A model generated the notes under the pieces. The model was not told the origin of the DNA. It searched no databases and saw only the letters and a list, made by a program, of their open reading frames with translations. Shown here piece by piece: positions 6,593-13,318 of a DNA stretch of 13,375 nucleotides. This DNA comes from Bacillota bacterium (GTDB lineage: Bacteria; Bacillota; UBA994): positions 1 through 13,375 of the forward strand of contig QLUC01000041.1 in the NCBI GenBank assembly GCA_018725275.1, read 5' to 3'. How positions within the stretch are numbered: the stretch's first letter is position 1; the number at the start of each line of letters is the position of its first letter. A program made the position numbers and the translations under genes.

Positions 6593-7666
6593 ATGATTTT
6601 GGGGAAGAAAATTGCTCGTGTTGCCCTGAGCATGCTGGGCACAGTCCTTGCTTTGAGCCTGATGTCGTCGGTGATACCATTTGTCGAGAATGTCATGGCA
6701 ATGAACCTGAGCCTGCTCATGGAGGTAGGGCTATATGTCGTCGGAGCTTTTGTAGGTGGACTTATATTCTTTTTGTTATCTCCGATTATGACAAAAATTA
6801 GCCTAGCGGTAGCAGAATATGCCGAGAGCTATTTTCATCGCCTACCGGTGCAAGATATCGTCATTGGGGCGCTCGGCTTAGTGATGGGGCTGGTCATCGC
6901 TAACCTGCTCACCGGACTTTTGAGCTTGGTGCCGATTGTCGGGGAGTACCTTAAGGTGCTCTCCTACCTCGTGCTCGGCTATATCGGTCTGGTCATCGCC
7001 GTGAAGAAGAGCGATGAAGTTGTGGGGCTGCTTAGTGTCGGCAAGGGCGGGCCGCGCAGTACGATGAAGGGCAAGCAAACATACAAACTCCTTGATACCA
7101 GCGCTATCATCGACGGGCGCATTCTTGATATCAGCCGCACCGGCTTCCTCGAGGGGGTGTTGGTAGTGCCCTCTTTTGTGCTGGAAGAGCTTCGGCATGT
7201 AGCCGATAGCGCCGATGTTCTGCGCCGCAATCGCGGCCGACGTGGTCTGGATGTTCTACATAATATTCAAAAAGAGAGCGCCCTGCGGGTTGAGATTATG
7301 AACCGCGACTTTGATGATGTGGCCGAGGTCGACAGCAAGCTGGTTCGTCTCGCCCAACAGCTAGGCGCCAAGATAATCACTACCGACTATAATCTCAATA
7401 AGGTCTGCGAAGTGCAGGGGGTGCCGGTTCTCAATATCAATGACCTAGCCAATGCCGTCAAGCCCATGGTCTTGCCGGGCGAAGAGATGTCGGTTCAGGT
7501 CATGCGCGAGGGCAAGGAGCTTGGGCAGGGCGTGGCCTACCTTGACGATGGCACGATGATTGTCATCGAACAGGGCCGCCGCCACATTGGGGAGCTAGTG
7601 GCCGTTATTGTCACCTCCGCCCTGCAAACCTCAGCTGGGCGCATGATTTTTGCGCGCCTCAAGTAA
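6593..7666 (+). CDS. Membrane-anchored PIN/TRAM domain protein (YacL family)
   Basis: A 357-residue protein with four hydrophobic N-terminal segments (about residues 9-30, 42-63, 87-112 and 120-137). A cytoplasmic PIN nuclease-like domain (about 164-290) follows, and then a TRAM RNA-binding domain (about 296-357). The PIN acidic residues are present: D168 in LLDTSAIIDGR, E198/E199 in VLEELRH, D247 in VDSKLVRLA and D265 in TTDYNLNK, so nuclease activity is plausible though not known to me for the family. This domain order matches YacL of B. subtilis, which occupies the same locus. The start is uncertain: ATG 6593 follows eight G with no spacer, whereas TTG 6599 would have a normal 6-nt spacer and give a product two residues shorter. 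It lies 3 nt upstream of ispDF. Confidence 0.93.
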   Translation: MILGKKIARVALSMLGTVLALSLMSSVIPFVENVMAMNLSLLMEVGLYVVGAFVGGLIFFLLSPIMTKISLAVAEYAESYFHRLPVQDIVIGALGLVMGLVIANLLTGLLSLVPIVGEYLKVLSYLVLGYIGLVIAVKKSDEVVGLLSVGKGGPRSTMKGKQTYKLLDTSAIIDGRILDISRTGFLEGVLVVPSFVLEELRHVADSADVLRRNRGRRGLDVLHNIQKESALRVEIMNRDFDDVAEVDSKLVRLAQQLGAKIITTDYNLNKVCEVQGVPVLNINDLANAVKPMVLPGEEMSVQVMREGKELGQGVAYLDDGTMIVIEQGRRHIGELVAVIVTSALQTSAGRMIFARLK

Positions 7667-7669
7667 AAC

Positions 7670-8809
7670 ATGTCGAACATCTGTGTGCTCATTACCGCGG
7701 CTGGTAACAGCGCCCGCATGCCGCACGGCCAAGATAAACTAGCCCTCAGGCTGGCGGGTAAGACCGTCCTCGCTCGTACCGTGGAGGCCTTTGTGCAAGC
7801 CGGCCTCCCTGATATTTTTATCGTGGGCAAAGAAAAAGCGGAGGCGTATACTAAGGCGCTGGTTCCTCGGCACCCCTTTGTCTTTGTAGCGGGTGGCAAG
7901 ACCAGGCAGGAGTCAGTCTATAGCGGACTCCGGGCCATCCCCAGTGCCTTTCAGTACGTGCTCATTCATGATGGCGCCCGTCCCTTTGTCAGCGGCGAAC
8001 TCATTACGAGCGTCGTCGTCAAGATGAGGGAATGCGGGGCGGCGGTGCCGGGCATGCCGCTCGTGGACACGGTGGCCATAGCCAAGGAAAGCGTAGTTGA
8101 TGTGCTCCTCCCGCGGGAGAAGCTTGTCGCCCTGCAAACGCCACAGGGCTTCTTGTTGCCTCTCATCCGCGCCGCTCACGATTATGCCAAGGAACATAAC
8201 TTAGAGGCCACTGATGATAGCTCCCTAGTAGTGGCCATAAACGGGGAGGTGGCCTTGGTGCCGGGAAGTCGCGAAAACGTGAAGATAACGACTTACGAGG
8301 ATTATGCACGAGCCTGCCTTCCGGTCGGCAGCACGAGGGTCGGATTTGGCATGGACACCCATCGGTTGGTCAGCGACCGAAAGCTGGTGCTGGGCGGGGT
8401 GCTGATACCAAACGATGTCGGGTTGCTTGGTCACTCTGACGCCGATGTGGTTGTGCACGCGGTGATGGATGCTTTGCTTGGTGCCGTCGGGCTGGGCGAC
8501 ATTGGCGAACACTTTCCCGACACTCTGGAGCAGTTTCGTGGTGCCGTGAGCCTTGACCTCTTGCTGCAGGTGGTTGAGCTTTTAGCGGGGCACAACGCGC
8601 ACCCTACGCACATCGACATCACGCTCCTTCTAGAAAAGCCCAAAATCGCGAGCTACAAGGCCGAGATGCGGGCGAATTTAGCAGGTGTCCTTGGTATTTC
8701 CGAGGAGAGGGTCAACATCAAGGCCACCACCAACGAGGGCCTCGGCTATGTTGGCGCCGGGGAAGGTGCCACTTGCTACGCTGTGGCTACGGTTACTTGC
8801 GCTCGGTAG
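7670..8809 (+). CDS. ispDF: Bifunctional IspD-IspF enzyme (MEP isoprenoid pathway)
   Basis: One 379-residue chain carries two enzymes of the non-mevalonate pathway. The IspD part (about 1-217) forms CDP-methylerythritol from MEP and CTP and shows ITAAGNSARM with K23, IHDGARPFVS (about 99-108) and LQTPQGF (about 155-161). The IspF part (about 222-379) cyclises the phosphorylated intermediate to MEcPP. It shows the metal ligands D229 and H231 (GMDTHRL) and H263 (SDADVVVHAV), plus LGDIGEHFPD and GEG near the C-terminus. The linker is only about five residues. In most Bacillota I know of, these are two genes. The ATG is 3 nt after the upstream stop with no obvious Shine-Dalgarno, so coupling to the PIN/TRAM gene is likely. 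IspE, which acts between the two steps, is not in the window. Confidence 0.96.
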   Translation: MSNICVLITAAGNSARMPHGQDKLALRLAGKTVLARTVEAFVQAGLPDIFIVGKEKAEAYTKALVPRHPFVFVAGGKTRQESVYSGLRAIPSAFQYVLIHDGARPFVSGELITSVVVKMRECGAAVPGMPLVDTVAIAKESVVDVLLPREKLVALQTPQGFLLPLIRAAHDYAKEHNLEATDDSSLVVAINGEVALVPGSRENVKITTYEDYARACLPVGSTRVGFGMDTHRLVSDRKLVLGGVLIPNDVGLLGHSDADVVVHAVMDALLGAVGLGDIGEHFPDTLEQFRGAVSLDLLLQVVELLAGHNAHPTHIDITLLLEKPKIASYKAEMRANLAGVLGISEERVNIKATTNEGLGYVGAGEGATCYAVATVTCAR

Positions 8810-8825
8810 GTGGTACTAATATAAT
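8797..8825 (+). promoter_or_regulatory. Predicted sigma-A promoter of cysS
   Basis: TTGCGC (8797-8802), a 17-nt spacer and perfect TATAAT (8820-8825). The -35 lies inside the end of ispDF. Transcription start near 8832 would leave about 23 nt before the cysS ATG. There is therefore no room for a T-box leader, which many Bacillota aminoacyl-tRNA synthetase genes have. Confidence 0.6.
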
Positions 8826-8829
8826 TAGT
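8815..8829 (+). repeat. Inverted repeat overlapping the cysS -10 box
   Basis: ACTAAT (8815-8820), ATA, ATTAGT (8824-8829) form a 6-bp inverted repeat centred on the predicted -10. It could be an operator, but AT-rich -10 regions generate such symmetry by chance. Confidence 0.4.
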
Positions 8830-8854
8830 GTATTTCAGAAGGCAGGTGAGGACC

Positions 8855-10246
8855 ATGGACTTGGTGATTTACAATTCATTGACCCGACAGAAGGAGGCCT
8901 TTGTGCCGCGCGTTCCGGGGAAGGTAAGCATGTACTTGTGCGGCCCAACCGTATATAACCGCTTTCATATCGGCAATGCCCGCGCCTTTGTGGTGGGGGA
9001 CAGCATGCGGAGAATTCTCGAATACCTTGGCTACGAAGTTCAGTACGTGCAGAATTTCACTGATGTGGAAGATAAAATTATTAAGCGAGCCAAAGCACTG
9101 GGTATCACGGAAAGCGGCTTAGCAGAGCAAGAAATCGCCAACTACTTTGCCGATGCCAAGAGACTTGGCATTAGACCTGCTGATGTCCACCCGCGGGTTA
9201 CAGAACACATCAAGGACATTACAGAGTATATCGAATTACTCATCGCCGGGGGCTATGCCTATGAGGCCCAGGGTGATGTCTATTTCGCCGTCGAAAAGTA
9301 CGCAGAATACGGTAAGTTGAGCAACCAAAAACTCGACGAACTCGTCGTTGGCAGCCGGGTTGAGCCGGGTGACGCCAAGCGTTTTGCGGCTGATTTTGCC
9401 CTTTGGAAGGGCGCGAAGCCCTCCGAGCCATCTTGGGAAAGCCCCTGGGGACGAGGTCGCCCGGGCTGGCATATTGAGTGTTCGGCGATGGTGCGGAGCA
9501 TCCTGGGGGGGCACATTGACATTCATGCCGGCGGCATGGACTTACTCTTCCCCCATCACGAAAACGAGCGAGCGCAAGGCGAAGCCCTCTGCGAGGGTGA
9601 GCCTTATGTGAAGTACTGGCTACACATAGCCTTCTTAGTGATCAACAATGCCAAAATGTCAAAGTCGGCGGGCAATTTTTACACCGCGGCGGAGCTGCTC
9701 GAAAAGTATGACGGTAAGGTGCTGCGGTTTTTCTTGCAGAGTGCCCATTATCGCAGTCCTCTCAGTTTTGATATGGGGTTACTGGATAGTGCGGCCAGCG
9801 GACTGGGCCGCCTAGAGAATGCGGTACTGGCGCTCTGGCAGGCCAAGGAATTTATTCCTAAGGCCCAAGCGGTGTTGACACTAGATTTTGCGGGGTACGA
9901 AGATAAATTTAGAGCGGCCTTGGCGGATGATTTTAACACCGCTGAAGCTTGGGCCGTGCTCTTTGACCTGGTCAAGGAGGTTAATATTGCGCTGGCGCGG
10001 CAAACTCTCGGGGGCAGAGACGCAGCGGAGGCCGAGGCCTTTTTACTGCGTTTGGGCCATGTGCTCGGAGTAGATCTCGCTTCGGCCACCTTCCTTGAGC
10101 AGCATATTGACGAACTTATCGCCAAACGGCAATCAGCACGGGCGAACAAAGACTACCAAGCGGCCGATAGACACCGGGCCGAGCTCTTAAATATGGGCAT
10201 CATCTTAGAGGACACCCCGCAGGGTGTGAGGTGGAAGAAGCAGTGA
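8855..10246 (+). CDS. cysS: Cysteinyl-tRNA synthetase
   Basis: A class I synthetase that charges tRNA-Cys. The 463-residue product has the usual family length. It contains HIGN (residues 38-41, the HIGH motif), KMSKS (267-271) and the zinc ligands C29, C209 (WHIEC), H234 and E238 (HHENE), which select cysteine without editing. A C-terminal helical anticodon-recognition region follows (about 310-463). ATG 8855 is chosen: AGGTGA (8844-8849) lies 5 nt upstream and the protein then starts MDLVIYNSLTRQKEAF as expected. The open frame extends to GTG 8828, but that lies at the predicted promoter. It overlaps mrnC by 4 nt. In B. subtilis gltX and cysE separate this gene from ispF; both are absent here. 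Confidence 0.97.
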   Translation: MDLVIYNSLTRQKEAFVPRVPGKVSMYLCGPTVYNRFHIGNARAFVVGDSMRRILEYLGYEVQYVQNFTDVEDKIIKRAKALGITESGLAEQEIANYFADAKRLGIRPADVHPRVTEHIKDITEYIELLIAGGYAYEAQGDVYFAVEKYAEYGKLSNQKLDELVVGSRVEPGDAKRFAADFALWKGAKPSEPSWESPWGRGRPGWHIECSAMVRSILGGHIDIHAGGMDLLFPHHENERAQGEALCEGEPYVKYWLHIAFLVINNAKMSKSAGNFYTAAELLEKYDGKVLRFFLQSAHYRSPLSFDMGLLDSAASGLGRLENAVLALWQAKEFIPKAQAVLTLDFAGYEDKFRAALADDFNTAEAWAVLFDLVKEVNIALARQTLGGRDAAEAEAFLLRLGHVLGVDLASATFLEQHIDELIAKRQSARANKDYQAADRHRAELLNMGIILEDTPQGVRWKKQ

Positions 10247-10629
10247 AACTTAAAGACATAGAAGCGTTTTCGCCGTCAGCTTGGGCTTATATCGGCGATG
10301 CCTACTATGAGTTAGCGATGCGCCTATTTTCCTTGCAGGAAGGCCCGCGAAGAATGAGTCAGATGCACGAAGAAACGGCGCACTTTGTGCGGGCTTCCTT
10401 TCAGGCCAAGGGCGAACATGCCTTAGAAGCCATGCTTAGTGCTGAGGAGCAAGACATTTACCGGCGTGGCCGTAACCAAAAGAGCGGCCAGGTGCCAAAG
10501 AGCGCCTCGGTGACTGAGTACCGCCGCAGCACAGGTCTAGAGAGCCTCATTGGCTACCTTTACTTGACGGGTAGGGAGGACAGGGCCTTGGAATTGCTCG
10601 TAGTGATGCGTGGCCTGAAGGAGGCTTAA
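10243..10629 (+). CDS. mrnC: Mini-ribonuclease III
   Basis: MrnC is a small double-strand-specific RNase III lacking the dsRNA-binding domain; in B. subtilis it matures 23S rRNA termini. The 128-residue product has WAYIGDAYYELAMR (catalytic D19), RRGRNQKSGQVPKSASVTEYR (about 74-94) and STGLESLIGYLYLTGR with E100, the second metal ligand. GTG 10243 is preferred: it overlaps the cysS TGA as GTGA, and AGGTGG (10229-10234) lies 8 nt upstream. GTG 10231 would add four residues. It sits 1 nt upstream of thyX. Being beside rlmB, which modifies the same rRNA, suggests a ribosome-maturation theme. Confidence 0.95.
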   Translation: MKLKDIEAFSPSAWAYIGDAYYELAMRLFSLQEGPRRMSQMHEETAHFVRASFQAKGEHALEAMLSAEEQDIYRRGRNQKSGQVPKSASVTEYRRSTGLESLIGYLYLTGREDRALELLVVMRGLKEA

Positions 10630-10630
10630 C

Positions 10631-11308
10631 ATGAAGGTAACCCTACTCGAACACACGCCCTCACCGGATGACCTGGTGGCCCAAGCGGCGCGCCTGTGTT
10701 ACTCGGCCTTAGACATCGCGAGCCTTAGGGAAAGACTAGAGGGTGAAAAGGCGCGGGAGCTGGTACTAAAGCTCTTGTCTTTGCATCATGATTCGCCGCT
10801 AGAGCATGTTAGCTTTACCTTTGGGATAGAAGGGGTGAGTCGCGCCCTTTCTCACCAGTTAGTGCGTCATCGCCTCGCCTCTTATTCGCAGCAGTCCCAG
10901 CGCTATGTAAAGAGCAAAGATTTTGATTTTGTCACTCCGCCCAGCATCGCCATGAACCCTAATCTGGCTGCTGTCTACCGGGAGGCCATGGCCCAGATGC
11001 GCCAAGCCTATGCTTTGCTCTTGACGACTGTCCCCGCGGAAGACGCGCGCTATGTCTTGCCTAATGCCTGTGCGACCAAACTGGTCGCTACCTTTAATGC
11101 GCGCAGCCTGTATAATTTCTTTAATCTGCGCTGCTGTAATCGTGCCCAGTGGGAAATTCGCGCTTTAGCTTGGGCGATGCTCGAACTGGTCGAGGAAAAA
11201 GCCCCGGCGGTGTTCAGTGCGGCTGGCCCGGATTGTTTCAGTGAAAGAGGATGTGGCGAGGGCTTGATGAGCTGTCAGGCCCCGCCCGAAAGAAAGGTGA
11301 CCAAATAA
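10631..11308 (+). CDS. thyX: Flavin-dependent thymidylate synthase ThyX
   Basis: ThyX methylates dUMP to dTMP using methylene-tetrahydrofolate and reduced FAD; it is unrelated to ThyA and releases tetrahydrofolate rather than dihydrofolate. The 225-residue product contains the signature RHRLASYSQQSQRY (79-92, RHRx7S type) and LSLHHDSPLEHVSFTFGIEG (50-69), part of the FAD/dUMP site. ARYVLPNACATKLVATFNAR and FFNLRCCNRAQWEIRALAW are the usual C-terminal motifs. The last 20 or so residues are Cys-containing and poorly conserved. ATG 10631 follows GAAGGAGG and the mrnC stop. It overlaps the rlmB start by one base (TAATG). No ThyA is seen here; whether the genome has one cannot be judged. Confidence 0.97.
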   Translation: MKVTLLEHTPSPDDLVAQAARLCYSALDIASLRERLEGEKARELVLKLLSLHHDSPLEHVSFTFGIEGVSRALSHQLVRHRLASYSQQSQRYVKSKDFDFVTPPSIAMNPNLAAVYREAMAQMRQAYALLLTTVPAEDARYVLPNACATKLVATFNARSLYNFFNLRCCNRAQWEIRALAWAMLELVEEKAPAVFSAAGPDCFSERGCGEGLMSCQAPPERKVTK

Positions 11309-12030
11309 TGGAGCAAGTAGAAGGACGCAATCCGGTGCTTGAGGCGCTCAAGGCCGGCAAGGAAGTCGACAAGATTTTCTTGCAGAAGGGTGCCATCGGC
11401 AGTGTGCGGCAGATCATAGAGTTAGCGAAAAACAAGGGAGCTGTGGTGGTCGAAGCAGAAAAAGCCCTGCTCGATAAAATGAGCGAGGGGAGACCGCACC
11501 AAGGCGTCATCGCCCGCCTGGCGATCGAGGAATATGCCGATTTTGATTCCCTAGTGGAGAAAGCTAAGGCGAGCGAACATCCGCTCCTCATCATCCTCGA
11601 CCATCTCGAAGACCCGCATAATTTCGGGGCCATCTTGCGGACCGCGCTCGCCGCCGGCGCGCAGGGGGTTATTATCCCCAAAAGGCGCAGTGTGGCCTTG
11701 ACCCCGGCTGTCGCCAAGGCTTCGGCTGGAGCCACGGCGCACTTGCCGGTAGCGCGGGTGGCCAATCTCGCGCAACATGTGGAGCTCCTCAAGGAGCAGG
11801 GGTTCTGGGTGGTGGGAGCCGAAGAGAGCGGCAAGGTTATCTATGAAACCAAGCAAAGGGGTCCTCTCGCGGTCATTTTTGGCAATGAAGGGGAAGGTTT
11901 GTCCCGCTTGCTGAAGGAGCGCTGCGATGAATTAGTCAGTGTTCCCATGCTCGGCCCAGTCAGCTCCCTGAACGTGGCCGTTTCCTGTGGCGTGGTACTC
12001 TTTGAGATGGTGAGGCAGCGGCGTGCCTAG
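11308..12030 (+). CDS. rlmB: 23S rRNA 2'-O-methyltransferase, TrmH/RlmB family
   Basis: A SPOUT-fold methyltransferase; the RlmB group methylates the ribose of G2251 (E. coli numbering) in the 23S rRNA P-loop. The 240-residue product has an N-terminal L30e-like substrate-binding domain (about 1-75, starting with VEGRNPVLEAL). The knotted catalytic domain has motif 1 DHLEDPHNFGAILRTA (N105, R111), motif 2 IFGNEGEGLS (E195) and motif 3 VSSLNVAVS (N222). ATG 11308 shares its A with the thyX stop and has AAAGGTGA (11293-11300) 7 nt upstream; an extended frame reaches back into thyX but lacks support. Exact substrate is assigned by family and operon context, since paralogues of this family exist. 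No terminator follows; sigH has its own promoter 11 nt after the stop. Confidence 0.94.
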   Translation: MEQVEGRNPVLEALKAGKEVDKIFLQKGAIGSVRQIIELAKNKGAVVVEAEKALLDKMSEGRPHQGVIARLAIEEYADFDSLVEKAKASEHPLLIILDHLEDPHNFGAILRTALAAGAQGVIIPKRRSVALTPAVAKASAGATAHLPVARVANLAQHVELLKEQGFWVVGAEESGKVIYETKQRGPLAVIFGNEGEGLSRLLKERCDELVSVPMLGPVSSLNVAVSCGVVLFEMVRQRRA

Positions 12031-12040
12031 GAATAGTGCG

Positions 12041-12070
12041 TTGACCAAGAGCTAGCACATCATATATAAT
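12041..12070 (+). promoter_or_regulatory. Sigma-A promoter of sigH
   Basis: TTGACC (12041-12046), an 18-nt spacer and perfect TATAAT (12065-12070). Transcription start near 12077 leaves about 40 nt before the chosen GTG start. The -10 overlaps an ATG at 12069 that begins the longest open frame, which argues against that ATG as the start. Confidence 0.75.
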
Positions 12071-12116
12071 GGGTCATGGACAACTAAGTAGTACCCCGAA
12101 ATGGAGGCGATGCCTA

Positions 12117-12752
12117 GTGGAATGTTCCGCGGGCGATGCTGTGCACCTCGAATTTATGTCCGAAGATGATATCGTCGAAAACGCTAAACAGGGGAGCACC
12201 TATGCCCTAGAATACTTGATGAACAAGTATCGGGCCTTTGTGCGCGCTAAAGCAAAGTCGTACTTCTTAGTCGGGGCCGACCGAGATGACATCACCCAAG
12301 AAGGGATGATTGGTCTTTACAAGGCCATTCGCGACTTCAAGCCGGACAAGCTTTCGTCGTTTAGGGCTTTCGCCGAGCTGTGCATCACTCGCCAGATTAT
12401 TACGGCCATTAAAACGGCCACCAGGCAGAAGCATATACCGTTAAATTCCTACGTGTCGCTCAATAAACCTATTTACGACGAAGAATCTGACCGCACCTTG
12501 CTTGATGTCTTGTCGGGCAGTAAGATTACCGATCCTGAGGAGTTGATGATTCATCAGGAAGAGTTTCGTGACATCGAGTGCCGCATGGGCGAGTTGCTGA
12601 GTGGGCTGGAGTGCCAAGTGCTGCGATTCTATCTTGACGGCAAATCTTACCAAGAAATCGCCGAGGATCTCGATAGACATGTTAAATCGATAGACAATGC
12701 CCTGCAGCGAGTGAAGCGGAAAGTAGAGCGTTACCTGGTAGAGCGGGGTTAA
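12117..12752 (+). CDS. sigH: RNA polymerase sigma-H factor (Spo0H)
   Basis: Sigma-H directs early sporulation and transition-phase promoters in spore-forming Bacillota. The 211-residue product compares with 218 in B. subtilis. Visible are region 2 (LMNKYRAFVRAKAKSYFLVG, DDITQEGMIGLYKAIRDF, AFAELCITRQIITAIKTATR), the linker LNSYVSLNKPIYDEESDRTL typical of SigH, and region 4 with its helix-turn-helix (LDGKSYQEIAEDLDRHVKSIDNALQRVKRK). GTG 12117 is chosen: GGAGG (12103-12107) lies 9 nt upstream. The nearby ATG 12069 lies in the promoter and would add 16 residues unlike any homologue. It is encoded between rlmB and a tRNA cluster, the usual Bacillota location. In B. subtilis yacP lies between rlmB and sigH; it is missing here. 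A sigH gene suggests, but does not prove, a spore former. Confidence 0.96.
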   Translation: MECSAGDAVHLEFMSEDDIVENAKQGSTYALEYLMNKYRAFVRAKAKSYFLVGADRDDITQEGMIGLYKAIRDFKPDKLSSFRAFAELCITRQIITAIKTATRQKHIPLNSYVSLNKPIYDEESDRTLLDVLSGSKITDPEELMIHQEEFRDIECRMGELLSGLECQVLRFYLDGKSYQEIAEDLDRHVKSIDNALQRVKRKVERYLVERG

Positions 12753-12766
12753 GATGTATTTTTTAC

Positions 12767-12795
12767 TTGACGCGAGGGCTATTCTGAAGTACAAT
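12767..12795 (+). promoter_or_regulatory. Sigma-A promoter of the tRNA cluster
   Basis: TTGACG (12767-12772), a 17-nt spacer and TACAAT (12790-12795), 14 nt after the sigH stop. Predicted transcription start is near 12802, about 15 nt before the first tRNA. All five tRNAs can be read from it to the terminator at 13291. Confidence 0.75.
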
Positions 12796-12816
12796 TAAGT
12801 TCGTTGTCGTACATGT

Positions 12817-12902
12817 GGAGAGGTACCCGAGCTGGCCAAAGGGGGCAGACTGTAAATCTGCTGGCATTGCCTTCACTGGTTCGAATCCAGTCCTCTCCAC
12901 CA
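12817..12902 (+). tRNA. tRNA-Tyr (GTA)
   Basis: An 86-nt class II tRNA with a long variable arm. Acceptor GGAGAGG (12817-12823) pairs with CCTCTCC (12892-12898), then A and an encoded CCA. Anticodon stem GCAGA/TCTGC holds anticodon GTA at 12852-12854. The T arm TGGTTCGAATCCA is standard. Confidence 0.96.
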
Positions 12903-12913
12903 TTTAACTCTTC

Positions 12914-12988
<75 letters not shown>

Positions 12989-12998
12989 TAGTGGATAT

Positions 12999-13076
12999 TG
13001 CGGGGTGGAGCAGTCTGGTTAGCTCGTCGGGCTCATAACCCGGAGGTCGCAGGTTCGAATCCTGTCCCCGCTACCA
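12999..13076 (+). tRNA. Initiator tRNA-fMet (CAT), copy 1
   Basis: The anticodon stem has the three G-C pairs (GGG/CCC) flanking CTCATAA that mark bacterial initiators. Acceptor bases 2-7, GCGGGG (13000-13005), pair with CCCCGC (13066-13071), followed by T72, A73 and an encoded CCA. Position 1 is T12999, so the unpaired 1-72 position required of initiators is U/U here, not the usual C/A. The length is 78 nt, one more than E. coli, through an extra D-loop base. Confidence 0.95.
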
Positions 13077-13124
13077 AATTATTTTTCGTCCTTGTAAAGG
13101 CGCCTTGGCACCAAAATTTCATAC

Positions 13125-13202
13125 TGCGGGGTGGAGCAGCTTGGTTAGCTCGTCGGGCTCATAACCCGGAGGTCGCAGGTTCGAATCCTGCCCCCGCTAC
13201 CA
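13125..13202 (+). tRNA. Initiator tRNA-fMet (CAT), copy 2
   Basis: This differs from copy 1 at only three of 78 positions (two in the D loop, one in the T stem, where C restores a G-C pair in place of copy 1's G-U). It keeps the GGG/CCC anticodon-stem signature and the same U1/U72 mismatch (T13125, T13198) with an encoded CCA. The 48-nt spacer to copy 1 shows no obvious homology to the sequence upstream of copy 1, other than a short AT-rich lead-in. Confidence 0.95.
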
Positions 13203-13204
13203 CT

Positions 13205-13280
13205 GCTGACGTAGCTCAGTCGGTAGAGCACATCCTTGGTAAGGATGAGGTCACCGGTTCAATCCCGGTCGTCAGCTCCA
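13205..13280 (+). tRNA. tRNA-Thr (GGT)
   Basis: A 76-nt tRNA. Acceptor GCTGACG (13205-13211) pairs with CGTCAGC (13270-13276), then T and an encoded CCA. Anticodon stem CATCC/GGATG holds GGT at 13238-13240. It starts only 2 nt after the previous CCA. Confidence 0.96.
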
Positions 13281-13290
13281 CAAAATTTAG

Positions 13291-13318
13291 CCCCAGAGAA
13301 TATCTGGGGTTTTGTTTT
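13291..13318 (+). terminator. Intrinsic terminator after the tRNA cluster
   Basis: CCCCAGA (13291-13297), a 5-nt loop, TCTGGGG (13303-13309), then TTTTGTTTT. It lies 10 nt after the tRNA-Thr CCA and ends the tRNA transcript. Confidence 0.92.
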
